This document shows positions 1 to 7,417 of a stretch of DNA of 64,000 nucleotides, piece by piece (position 1 is the first letter of the stretch; each line of letters begins with the position of its first letter). Source of the stretch: Cohaesibacter marisflavi. GTDB lineage: Bacteria; Pseudomonadota; Alphaproteobacteria; Rhizobiales; Cohaesibacteraceae. The notes below the pieces were generated by a model. The model ran no database searches, was not told the origin of the DNA, and saw only the letters and a list, made by a program, of their open reading frames with translations. The position numbers and the translations under genes are program-made. Where the stretch lies: the NCBI RefSeq assembly GCF_900115225.1, contig NZ_FOVR01000017.1, forward strand, positions 1 to 64,000, written 5' to 3'.

Positions 1-1
1 G

Positions 2-211
2 CTTGAAATCTTCGAAGAAAGATATGGCAATGCCTCGACGCTCATCACCAGCCAACTCCCCATCAGCACATGGCATGATGTCATTGGTGAGCCGACCTTC
101 GCTGATGCCATCCTCGACAGGTTCGTTCACAACGCCTATCGCATCGAACTAGAGGGCCAATCCTTCCGAAAAACTCACGCCAATATGGGTGACGAAACCG
201 GCCAAAACTGA
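2..211 (+). CDS. istB: IstB-like ATP-binding protein, C-terminal part (IS21 family)
   Basis: The window opens inside this gene; the last 69 codons are visible and end in TGA at 209-211. The reading includes [15 protein letters not shown] and [17 protein letters not shown], which are hallmark stretches near the C-terminus of IstB, the AAA+ helper ATPase of IS21-type transposition. IstB normally follows the istA transposase gene, which would lie to the left of the window. The terminal repeats of the insertion sequence follow directly. Nothing visible suggests truncation at the 3' end. Confidence 0.88.
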   Translation, partial: LEIFEERYGNASTLITSQLPISTWHDVIGEPTFADAILDRFVHNAYRIELEGQSFRKTHANMGDETGQN

Positions 212-250
212 TAACAAAAATCAACCGCCTCACGGCAATGCATCAGAGCC

Positions 251-317
251 GCGCGGATAGCCCGGAATGGGTGCGCGGATGTTGTTGGAATGACTGCGCG
301 GATACGTCGGAATCCGC
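251..317. repeat. IS21-type right terminus with three tandem 22-bp repeats
   Basis: The block GCGCGGAT-N(4-5)-GGAAT occurs three times, starting at 251, 273 and 295, exactly 22 bp apart. IS21-family elements are known for multiple short repeats inside each terminus, probably transposase-binding sites. The last copy runs into CCGCA at 317, which is the likely insertion-sequence end. The position directly after istB supports the reading. The left terminus is not in the window, so the end cannot be confirmed by matching it. Confidence 0.7.
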
Positions 318-388
318 ATCTAAAGTATCATCTCATTATGGGGGGGCATAAACTTACCTTACCAGTACCATCCACTGTTCATAGAGCC

Positions 389-1078
389 ATGCCGGATGTT
401 CAGAAAGGACTTGTTGCTACCACAGATTACACTCAATTTTCCGAGCCTTTTGCAATGTTGGGTGAAGTCAATTCCTGTGAAAATATACTGGATACATATT
501 TAAGCACCTACCACGTTTTGGAAAACTACATGATTCGTAGAGAAGTAACTTCTGTGTTCTCAAATTCAACTGGTCGGAGTTTTCAGCGGGTGAGAGATTT
601 TAAGCGATTAGGGCAACAGACTGATGATAAAGAAATCGCTCATTTGAATAAGCTCTTCTCAAAATCTTGGGAAATCATGATCGGGGAATGCAGATTGCAA
701 GAGACACTTGAGCAATCCTTTGAAGATGCACGAGCGAATGACGCGTGGGACAATGACAGCTTTGATGATTTCTTGAAGCATTTGGGATTACAGAATGGAG
801 GAGGTAATCCGGTCACGTTGTCTCACGGTTTTCATAATCAGATGCAAGTGAAAAAAAATTTTCCCAAGCTAGTTTACGCGATCAGGTGTTCGATTGTTCA
901 CAATAAGGCCACGGAATTTCACCTTTCAAACGAAGAACTGAGAAGAAATAGTATCATAGCACTCGTTATTGAACGAATTTGTCTTCCTGTGATGTATAGA
1001 CTTGCTTTTGGTCTGCCATCATCGGCCCCAGAGGACAATCCAATTCACTATCCACAACGTGAACTTATGTTCTACTAA
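389..1078 (+). CDS. HEPN-like protein of unknown role
   Basis: This frame encodes about 229 residues from the ATG at 389. Upstream in-frame starts at 290 and 338 lie in or next to the insertion-sequence end, so they are less likely. A stretch near residues 163-177 reads IRCSIVHNKATEFHL and contains Arg166-x4-His171, the R-x4-6-H signature of HEPN ribonucleases and HEPN-fold antitoxin-like proteins. The rest looks helical, with no recognised partner domain. HEPN proteins often act in toxin-antitoxin or antiphage systems, but no cognate MNT partner lies beside it, so function is inference. It sits between an IS21 end and the relaxase gene as likely cargo of the mobile element. No good Shine-Dalgarno was seen before any start. 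Confidence 0.65.
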   Translation: MPDVQKGLVATTDYTQFSEPFAMLGEVNSCENILDTYLSTYHVLENYMIRREVTSVFSNSTGRSFQRVRDFKRLGQQTDDKEIAHLNKLFSKSWEIMIGECRLQETLEQSFEDARANDAWDNDSFDDFLKHLGLQNGGGNPVTLSHGFHNQMQVKKNFPKLVYAIRCSIVHNKATEFHLSNEELRRNSIIALVIERICLPVMYRLAFGLPSSAPEDNPIHYPQRELMFY

Positions 1079-1357
1079 GATTTTTGGTAGAGTGTTTAAT
1101 CTATAGGTTGATGTAATGTTAGTTTTGATAGCTCTTGACGCTTCAAAAAGAATTTTTTTCATTGCAGATAATAATAATTATTACCAAGATTCTCTTAATT
1201 TTTATTTATAAGTAGATGGTTTGAAACAGATCTGTTCCAATCAAGGACGAAAAGGATAGGATGTACTATCGTGTCGCCACCTTTGGTGTCGATGGGACGT
1301 CCTTTCTCCTGACACTTAGCGGTCTGTTCAAGTCCGTCCCACAAGGAAATATACGGT

Positions 1358-1390
1358 CGCCACTTTTGTGGCGGCATTATTATTTTTATT
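1358..1390 (+). terminator. Possible terminator hairpin
   Basis: CGCCAC (1358-1363) pairs with GTGGCG (1368-1373) around a TTTT loop and is followed by a T-rich run. It could end transcription coming from the HEPN-like gene. It lies 280 bp beyond that gene, so it might instead be part of a transfer origin. Confidence 0.4.
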
Positions 1391-1484
1391 TCCGTCTTTC
1401 CTTCTGCCGACCTACTTCCCTTAAGCAAAAACGCATCAACGCTTAGCGCCCGGCGATTGAGGGTGCAATTGGGGAATTAACGTT

Positions 1485-1529
1485 CCGGCTGTTAAGCCGG
1501 CTGCGTTAGTTCCTTCACCTAACGGTGAA
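1485..1529. other. Candidate oriT inverted repeats
   Basis: Two adjacent hairpins are present: CCGGCT (1485-1490)/AGCCGG (1495-1500) with loop GTTA, and TTCACC (1514-1519)/GGTGAA (1524-1529) with loop TAAC. They end 38 bp before the relaxase ATG. Paired inverted repeats next to a relaxase gene are typical of oriT in MobQ-type systems. The assignment is positional; no nic sequence was matched. Confidence 0.4.
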
Positions 1530-1566
1530 TGCGCCGCTCATGCGGGAGAGGGAACAGGGTGGTACC

Positions 1567-2931
1567 ATGTCCACATACCATGCAACAATATCTCTATCTG
1601 CCATTTCATCTGATCCAAGATCTGCCTCAAATCAATCCGCAATCAAAAAGGGGGGCAAAGCTCTTTCAACCGCTTCAGCCGTATCTCAGGCTAAGGCCCA
1701 TGTTCAATATATTGTAGATCCAAACAAGACGGATCTTGCCCAAGAAGGAATGATCCTGGCATCGACCGAAGACGGGCACGTCACTACCTCGCAGGAACGC
1801 CGAGAACTCATACAGTCCATTTCTGAAAAGCTCGACCGTCGAACCCAGAAGCTTCAAAAGCCCAATCGAGATGGTTCAAAAAAGCCTCCGATTCTTAAAA
1901 GCCGCGTTCGGGTTATGGATAAGATTATTGTGTCATTACCCAATGATGCCACTCTTGAACATCAAGCCGAAATCGGCAGACTTACATTGTCTGCTCTCAT
2001 TGGCGATAGCGGCGCTTTTGGAATTGCGGCTATTCATGGCGATTGCGAAAACAATAAACATATGCACATCGCCCTAATTGACGGTCCAGAAAGCCGCGAT
2101 GCGGCTCAGAAGAGAGCCGAAACCCGTTGCGAAACCAAGCCTGACAAAGTGATCAGGGTGCGGCAGGGTGACCATCTTAGACTTAATGAAGCTTATGCCA
2201 AGCGCAACACTCGCCTGAAAATTGGCGAAATCATCAATAATGTGGCTGACCGGCATGGCCTCCGGCGGGCTGAATTGCGATCTTTGGAAGAGTTAGGAAT
2301 CGAACGCGAACCCCAGATTCACGAAGGGCCGCGAATTTCGCAGGCTCGGCGAGGGGACGAAAGGGCGTCATGCATCTCTGATCTACCGCCACGAACGCGA
2401 GAAGCTCTAGAACACAATGTTGCAACGATCATGACTGACCGTCAGCCGGATGAGCCATTAGGCGAGATCGATCCCCGTATTTTTCCCGAACGTTTGCGAC
2501 CTTACATAGATGACGGAGTGAAACATATGAATGAGGCGATGCGGCACCAACAAGAACGGGCTCAAAAAAGAGCCGCAACGGTGTCCGCAAATTCGACATG
2601 GGTCGACGGTTTAGCTATCCAGCAACATTATATGCGTTTGCGAAAGTCTTTGAAAAAGAAGGATCGGCAGGAGGCTATTCTTTGGCGGTATGGGGATGCA
2701 AAGCGCCGATTGAAAATGGTGCGAGAGGGTCGACGAAGCCAATTACTTGGACGCGCTGCTTCTAGACGTTCTTTCGCAATTGGTCGGCTCATGGGAGTGA
2801 TCAAAGTAGTCGATAAGTTTTTTTTGCTCGGATCGAGCCATCCATCTGTTCATGCCGGATGCGATCACCAAGTGTATGACGATCAACGAAGTCAGCGCTA
2901 CCGGCTGCGACGCATTGAACGCGAGAGGTAG
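1567..2931 (+). CDS. MobA/MobL-type relaxase
   Basis: The likely product is a nicking relaxase that starts conjugative mobilization of the element. From the ATG at 1567 it has 454 residues; an earlier GTG at 1525 overlaps a hairpin and is less likely. Residues 157-167 read HGDCENNKHMH, giving the three-histidine metal motif (His157, His165, His167) of MobA/MobL relaxases. A tyrosine near the N-terminus (MSTYHATISL) is a candidate nucleophile. The C-terminal half is rich in Arg and Lys and lacks a helicase or primase domain. The final 40 residues, after KVVDKFFLLG, look unlike the rest, so the original C-terminus may have been replaced. It is the first gene of the transfer module. Confidence 0.8.
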   Translation: MSTYHATISLSAISSDPRSASNQSAIKKGGKALSTASAVSQAKAHVQYIVDPNKTDLAQEGMILASTEDGHVTTSQERRELIQSISEKLDRRTQKLQKPNRDGSKKPPILKSRVRVMDKIIVSLPNDATLEHQAEIGRLTLSALIGDSGAFGIAAIHGDCENNKHMHIALIDGPESRDAAQKRAETRCETKPDKVIRVRQGDHLRLNEAYAKRNTRLKIGEIINNVADRHGLRRAELRSLEELGIEREPQIHEGPRISQARRGDERASCISDLPPRTREALEHNVATIMTDRQPDEPLGEIDPRIFPERLRPYIDDGVKHMNEAMRHQQERAQKRAATVSANSTWVDGLAIQQHYMRLRKSLKKKDRQEAILWRYGDAKRRLKMVREGRRSQLLGRAASRRSFAIGRLMGVIKVVDKFFLLGSSHPSVHAGCDHQVYDDQRSQRYRLRRIERER

Positions 2932-3109
2932 GAAATTAGTGGCTGACCCTGGTCTTTGACTGGATCAGATGGCGGTCTACTTTGGAGACGTTTATTGCAT
3001 GATCGTCCGGGTGGCGCCGGAACCACAAATGGATTCGTAAAGCACAACCCGGATGATTATTTAACCCGCTGTTACCACAGACGAAGCGGAGGCATTAGAG
3101 CACTATCTC

Positions 3110-4222
3110 TTAAGATTCAGGGGAGGTCTGTGTGAAGAGAGACCGGATGCGGTACCCTGTGACACCGTCATGTTCCGCTCTGCCCTCATCAATTAGCTCG
3201 TTCATAATTCTGCTCACGGCTTTGCGAAGACTGTCTCGGTTGTTGCGTACTTGGTTAAATGGAGCCCCAGTTCGAGACATGATCTCATCATAGGAGAGAT
3301 ACTGACCGGGATTTTGCTCTTCGCCATCACCAAGGATCTGCAAGATATTGGTTTTGCGGCCTCTCTTATCAGCAGGAATCCGCACATTGTCATTAGCGGG
3401 TTTTGTCCCCAACGAAGGGACGGTATCCATGATTGTCGCTTGAGGCACCGTGACAACATCGCCATACTTGTCGATACCAATCTCATAAGAACCGAGCTTG
3501 AAAGCCAATGGCGCCTTCAATTTTGTGTTCTTTTGCTTCAATGCAGTAAAAAGCACGACTTTTTCTGAACCGATATGTGTTTTGTCTTCGTGTATAACAT
3601 ACACACAATCCATATTGCCGATATAACCTGACGATCCTCGTGGCTTCATAAGGTCAGAGCCGGACACGTGGTGCAACATGGCAATCGCCCCGTTGACGTT
3701 TTTTGCAAGGGTTGAAAGATTCGCAGCGACGACACTTGCTGTGCTTGCCGAGTTTTCATCTCCATCCCCTAAAGAGAGTGTCAGAGTGTCAATAACGCAA
3801 AAACACTTTGAATAACCAAATTCGAGCATCTTTGTGCGGATAATACTTTCCATCTCTTTGATACAGTCTTGGTTGGTGAGGTCAGGAACGCCAGAGATCA
3901 CAAAGAAAGTCCCGTTTTTCCAACCTGGGCGTCCCATGTATGAGTAGGCTCTTCGCTTAACACCTGCAGGATCTTCTGGGGCGAAGTAGAAAACGGGCGT
4001 TTTCTCGACAATTAGCGAGCCGATAGTCAAGCCATTGACCGTGTGAGAGCACAGTGCAGACATGATAGATGTTTTGCCGGTTCCTGGGGCTCCTGCAATC
4101 AGAGAAATTTCGCCTGGAGAGAAAATCCCTTTAACGATGGTGGGAGGGTTCAAATCAGGGATAAAATCTCCAGCTAATTCGGTGGCTGAGAAAAATTTTG
4201 AAGACAATTTTTTTTCCTTCAT
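3110..4222 (-). CDS. RepA-like AAA ATPase with C-terminal winged helix
   Basis: This 370-residue protein has a Walker A motif at residues 44-52 (GAPGTGKTS), a Walker B-like strand in CFCVIDTLTLS and a following LHHVSGSDLMKPRGSSGYIG stretch. This pattern fits the RecA-fold RepA family of hexameric helicases found on mobilizable plasmids and integrated elements. The last 90 residues, with YLSYDEIMSRTGAPFNQVRNN, look like a winged helix for DNA binding. The likely role is origin unwinding during element replication. The start at 4222 was preferred because the extra upstream codons to 4267 run through a perfect DNA dyad at 4242-4260. No Shine-Dalgarno is evident for either start. It is read away from an AT-rich candidate origin. 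Confidence 0.75.
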   Translation of the reverse strand: MKEKKLSSKFFSATELAGDFIPDLNPPTIVKGIFSPGEISLIAGAPGTGKTSIMSALCSHTVNGLTIGSLIVEKTPVFYFAPEDPAGVKRRAYSYMGRPGWKNGTFFVISGVPDLTNQDCIKEMESIIRTKMLEFGYSKCFCVIDTLTLSLGDGDENSASTASVVAANLSTLAKNVNGAIAMLHHVSGSDLMKPRGSSGYIGNMDCVYVIHEDKTHIGSEKVVLFTALKQKNTKLKAPLAFKLGSYEIGIDKYGDVVTVPQATIMDTVPSLGTKPANDNVRIPADKRGRKTNILQILGDGEEQNPGQYLSYDEIMSRTGAPFNQVRNNRDSLRKAVSRIMNELIDEGRAEHDGVTGYRIRSLFTQTSPES

Positions 4223-4241
4223 AACTAGGTTTGAATGGGTA

Positions 4242-4260
4242 GCAGATTTTTGAAATCTGC
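4242..4260. promoter_or_regulatory. Perfect 8-bp dyad before the RepA-like gene
   Basis: GCAGATTT (4242-4249) and AAATCTGC (4253-4260) form a perfect inverted repeat around 3 nt. It ends 20 bp upstream of the preferred start codon of the RepA-like gene, a fitting place for an operator or an mRNA leader hairpin. No regulator is known for it. Confidence 0.45.
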
Positions 4261-4267
4261 AAGACAT

Positions 4268-4967
4268 GAAGGAATTAGGTCCGGACCCTATAGGACAGAA
4301 ATGAAAGTAGCATATACTTTAGTATTATAATTCGGTCTTTGAGCTTATGTTCCTGTAAATTTTTGCTCAGTAATCAGGACGGACAAGACAAGACAAAGAG
4401 ATTTATCTCTGTGTCTTGTCTTGTCCGTCCTGTCCTATTCATAAAGTATTTGAACGTCATGCTGAATTTTTTGAGGTGAATTATTGAAAATTTTTTCCCG
4501 TAATTTGGCAAAAATGTCAGCGGAAATTCAGGTTTTTGGCCAAATGAAAATCAAAAAACAACGCGATAAGGTCACACCATGGGGCATTCGAAATAAAATT
4601 AAAAAATAATTTTTGTTTTGCTTAAAAAGTACCCATCTATAGAAGTTTTGATTTTTTCTGATAATTGAGAAAATGCAGTTTAATATTTTTTAAATCGATT
4701 AATTCATTGAAAAATCGATGGTTTAACAAAAAATTATTTTTTATTTTTTTCTTCTAAAGACAGACCTAGTTCCATGTTGATGGTCTGCGAATAGGCGCTG
4801 GTCAATCTTTGCAATTTTGCATTCAACATGGAAACCATGGCTTCATGCTACCAAAATCCCAAATGAAACCTCTGAAGGCAGCGTTTTTTTTGCTGCAGGC
4901 CAATGATTTGCCTGTCATCGCAGAAATGCCTTGAGGTTGAAAATCGGGATGGAATGGGTGGCTTGGT
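4268..4967. other. AT-rich gene-free region, candidate replication origin
   Basis: About 700 bp carry no supportable gene. Features seen are a 20-bp perfect hairpin (4376-4431), a very AT-rich core (about 4440-4760), two AAATCGAT copies 20 bp apart (4692, 4712) and an 11-bp inverted repeat TTCCATGTTGA (4770-4780)/TCAACATGGAA (4823-4833). A RepA-like gene reads outward from it. This layout is what an origin of a mobilizable replicon looks like, but no iteron array or known ssi sequence was recognised. Confidence 0.45.
4376..4431. repeat. Long hairpin: 20-bp perfect stem plus 5-bp inner stem
   Basis: The arm AGGACGGACAAGACAAGACA (4376-4395) is matched perfectly by its reverse complement at 4412-4431. 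Inside it, AGAGA (4397-4401) pairs with TCTCT (4406-4410) across a 4-nt loop, so the whole forms a 26-position stem with one mismatch. There is no T-run after either arm, so it is not a simple terminator. It may be a single-strand initiation site or a protein-binding dyad of the replication module. Confidence 0.8.
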
Positions 4968-5240
4968 ATGAGCTCACCGAAGAGAATGTCATCCAATCCC
5001 GAAAATGTGCAGGCTGCAACGGGAACAAAATCATCTCGAACAAGCGAAACGGGTGTCTATCTAAAAAGGCTGTGTGTCGCACGCACGAAGGCAGCCTTGT
5101 TGATTGCTGACGGAGAAGACTGGATATTGCCTCATTTCGAACGCCTCAATGCCGAGGTCAACAGAGTTGAAGCAAAAAAGGATGTACTGGATTTGGCCAT
5201 AGAGATCGCTCTAAAGGCCAAGCAGATGAAATCCGACTGA
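4968..5240 (+). CDS. Small hypothetical protein
   Basis: This 90-residue frame is not recognised. The N-terminal 30 residues are polar and look disordered. The rest is predicted helical and contains CVARTKAALLIADGEDWILPHFERLN, a pattern that resembles small proteins of mobile elements only in a general way. A start at 4968 fits the ATG after the AT-rich region; upstream GGAATGGGTGGC gives a weak ribosome site. It converges on the integrase gene. It may be an accessory protein of the element, and no function can be given. Confidence 0.5.
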   Translation: MSSPKRMSSNPENVQAATGTKSSRTSETGVYLKRLCVARTKAALLIADGEDWILPHFERLNAEVNRVEAKKDVLDLAIEIALKAKQMKSD

Positions 5241-5632
5241 TGGCTGTATGAAGATCTGTACCCAATGGCGACCAATAATTATCGAGGTAGCCAATGCTCG
5301 GGCACCTCCCCTGTTGATGCCAACATAGAATTTGGCCTGGCTTTCAAGATAGCCAGAATGGTCGGTTTCTACTCCATTGCTCACTTTCCAAATAACCACG
5401 CCCCCAAAGTCATTGAAGGGCTTGAAACTGTGTTTCGTTGACGACCTGAATGACTTTGGTCTCCAGCTCTTTTAGTCCATTTCTGAAGTTGGCTAGATTA
5501 TGCCGCGGCCAAACAGTCGAAACGCCAGTAAGACAAACACTCCATGCTTGCGCTGTTCGTTGGACGTGAGATGGTTGCTCATATCTGTCTGCGATAAAAG
5601 GGCTTATAGAAAGTAGTGAAATGAAGACTGTA
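5241..5632. other. Gene-free spacer between the small protein and the integrase
   Basis: There are only short minus-strand frames of 62 and 94 codons here, without ribosome sites or recognisable sequence; the second overlaps the integrase C-terminus. I see no promoter, repeat or RNA gene. It may contain a degraded gene, as one frame has protein-like composition, but that cannot be supported. Confidence 0.4.
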
Positions 5633-6963
5633 TCACTTAAGATGTTCTGGCACGGGAAGCACAATGAGATTGTGCAAGGCCAATTTGTCTGCAAGGGTCA
5701 TATCGTCGCCGTAGAGTTCTCGGTCCCGAATGGACTTGACGCTGTGGCCCATTAATTCGCCACGGTCATCATTGGGCAGTTGAACCTTCTTTAAGCGAGA
5801 CTCAAACGCATGCCTTGTGCCACCAACAGTGTGCTTTTCTGAGGGTAAAAGGCCTTTTTCTCTCAAAGTCTTGTTTATCGCGTTGGAATAGTTGCTGTTG
5901 CCACGATACTTTGGAAATCCTTCTGGGTGCCGTTTGGCTGCTGCCAAAGCGACACCGACGAGGGGCACCTGCCGTTGAGAGGCTGTATTCTTAACCTCGC
6001 GACACATATCTCCTTCTTCCACTTGAATGTGAAGGTGCGGGATTGGATCATCCAGTACAATCGCATGTGGGGCAAATTCGAAATCTCGCTCTGACGGCAT
6101 CCGGTCTCGATTGAGATCAACAGAATATCGACTGCCTCTTGGTTGATTCCATCAAATGCACCAGGTGCGAACCACTTTTCTGTCATCCAGTTAACCGGGA
6201 TTTCAAGTTTGCGGTTGGCTTTCTCGTAACGGTCTTTTTTGATGCCAATGCCCTGATAAGTCCTCGGTGCTTGTACCATCCCGATGCTTTCGTAATAATC
6301 ACTGAGCATCGAACGCATATGGATAAAATCCTTGTTGGCTGTGTCGGGTTTTGCCTTGCCCGTAGAAACTGCCTTCTGCCAGAACATTTTGTGTTTCTGA
6401 ACAGCCGCCGCGTCGATTTCAGAAACAAGAATGTCATTGTTTCCAATTGATTTCATTAGATTTCGGACAGCCTTTTTCCGAGGGTTACGCCATTTGCGCA
6501 ATTGGTCGTCATTCTTATGCCGGTTGTCATGCCTACGGTATTCCTCGACGGTTGCAACTAATTCGGACAATCGCAAACCTGGTTCTTCAATACCGCCGAG
6601 AAGTGCTCGGGCCACCTGAATGTTATCGCCTTCCGCAAGTTTTTCGAAACGAATCAAGGTTTCTTCTAGTGGTGCCAAAAGTAGTGATCCTGACGGCAGA
6701 TAGTTGAGACCTCGCTTTTTGACAATTTCTTGCGCGGCTCGATAAGAATCCGCACAATCTGGTTGATCCTTAAGAAGCTTCAGTGCCTTCAGTTCGTCCA
6801 AGATACCCTTTCTCATCGCTGGCACCAATTCAGTCGCCTTGCGCGCGCTGTCTGTTTTCAAAGTCCGATGGATTTCTGTCTTTCCGGCAATGCCCACATA
6901 TTCTTTCGGCACCCTCATTCTGAAGTGGAAAGTGCCTTTCCCGCGTTTGATCAAACCACCCAT
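5633..6963 (-). pseudogene. Tyrosine integrase, frameshifted
   Basis: Two overlapping minus-strand frames together make one phage-type tyrosine recombinase. The first frame (6963 down to about 6070) holds the N-terminal arm and core-binding parts and the first catalytic Arg in IETGCRQSEISNL. The second (about 6070 down to 5633) holds the catalytic Lys in REVKNTASQRQVPLVG, the H/R box in HTVGGTRHAFESRL, GHS and the nucleophilic Tyr in RDRELYGD. The frames join at a run of four C on the coding strand (GGGG at 6069-6072). Adding one C restores NLPPHAIVLDDP, which fits the family. All catalytic residues survive, so this is a recent mutation, a sequencing error or a slippery site. The start at 6963 (MGGLIKRG) is preferred over 7035. 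The gene lies next to the element end. Confidence 0.85.
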
Positions 6964-7013
6964 TAATTTTACCCATTTTACCTTTGTTGCAGCGCTGCCC
7001 AGCCGACATGTGC

Positions 7014-7036
7014 TGCTACACATTTTGCTACACATT
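7014..7036. repeat. Direct repeat at the integrase 5' end, possible arm-type sites
   Basis: TGCTACACATT occurs at 7014-7024 and again at 7026-7036, one base apart. It lies between the integrase start and the tRNA-derived end. Short direct repeats in this place are typical binding sites for the N-terminal domain of a tyrosine integrase or for an excisionase. The role is inferred from position. Confidence 0.5.
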
Positions 7037-7417
7037 CCGTTTGAATGCTCACAAAGTAATTAGGGCTAAACTTCTAGAAACAAAAAGAAAAATCAATATT
7101 GGCAAAATCCGCCAAAATCCCTCTCTCTCCGCCATTACCTGTTGCCCGTTTGCTTCCCTATCCAATCTTGCCTTTACGCACTGCTTGCTACAAGATTTGA
7201 CACAGAGTTTGTTTCAAAATGAGCCTTGCTATGCAGATGGCAAAGCTTGGCAAGGACATCGATTTTTATTGTGGTCAATATCGCGCAAGGGTAACCGTGC
7301 CGGAGCGGTTAAGGTCTCTCTTGCCCTATGTAGGCAGCAATCATTTTACAGTCAGATCAAGGTATATGAACACCCCGTCCGTAGGCTGCGCGGGCTAGCC
7401 GGAGCGCAGGAAGCGCT
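7037..7417. other. Spacer holding the element end and chromosomal flank
   Basis: No gene is supported here. The left part belongs to the element and includes a 10-bp near repeat (7101-7110 and 7111-7120, G-S-CAAAATCC). The tRNA-Ser 3' end copy follows at 7116-7134. From 7135 to 7417 is the presumed original flank downstream of the tRNA gene. A plus-strand 194-codon frame across it has no ribosome site or recognisable sequence. Confidence 0.5.
7116..7134 (+). other. Attachment site: duplicated tRNA-Ser 3' end
   Basis: AATCCCTCTCTCTCCGCCA equals the usual end of alphaproteobacterial tRNA-Ser genes: the last T-loop bases, the T-stem 3' strand, the acceptor 3' strand, the discriminator base and CCA. 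The T-stem 5' strand and everything before it are missing, so this is a fragment and not a tRNA gene. It lies beside a tyrosine integrase, as expected for the far attachment site left by integration into the 3' end of tRNA-Ser. The isoacceptor cannot be told from 19 nt. Confidence 0.75.

Larger units (their letters stand above)
1079..1566. other. Intergenic region with hairpins upstream of the relaxase gene
   Basis: There is no convincing gene here; the short frames on both strands lack ribosome sites and recognisable sequence. The segment is AT-rich on the left. It holds a hairpin with a T-rich tail (1358-1390) and two perfect 6-bp inverted repeats with 4-nt loops close to the relaxase start (1485-1500 and 1514-1529). 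Relaxase genes are commonly preceded by their oriT, so this is the natural place to look for the nic site. No known nic consensus was recognised. Confidence 0.5.
1..7134. mobile_element. Right-hand part of an integrative mobilizable element
   Basis: This stretch carries the modules expected of an integrative mobilizable element: a relaxase, a RepA-like ATPase, a tyrosine integrase and a tRNA-derived end sequence. It also holds an IS21-family remnant and a HEPN-like cargo gene. The right boundary is set by a 19-nt copy of a tRNA-Ser 3' end at 7116-7134, beyond which chromosomal-type genes (sitABCD) begin. The left end lies outside the window. No mating-pair genes are seen, so self-transfer cannot be claimed. 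The integrase is frameshifted, so excision may be impaired. Confidence 0.75.

Noticed and set aside
1195-1446. Small frames on both strands upstream of the relaxase
   Set aside because: They overlap each other, have no ribosome sites and resemble nothing known; the region is better explained as regulatory or oriT.
5211-5694. Two small minus-strand frames next to the integrase
   Set aside because: No ribosome sites and no recognisable family; one overlaps the integrase C-terminus.
7295-7335. A tRNA-Ser-like start (GTGCCGGAGCGGTTAA)
   Set aside because: The following sequence cannot form an anticodon arm, long variable arm or T-arm, and no acceptor stem closes it. It is probably chance similarity.
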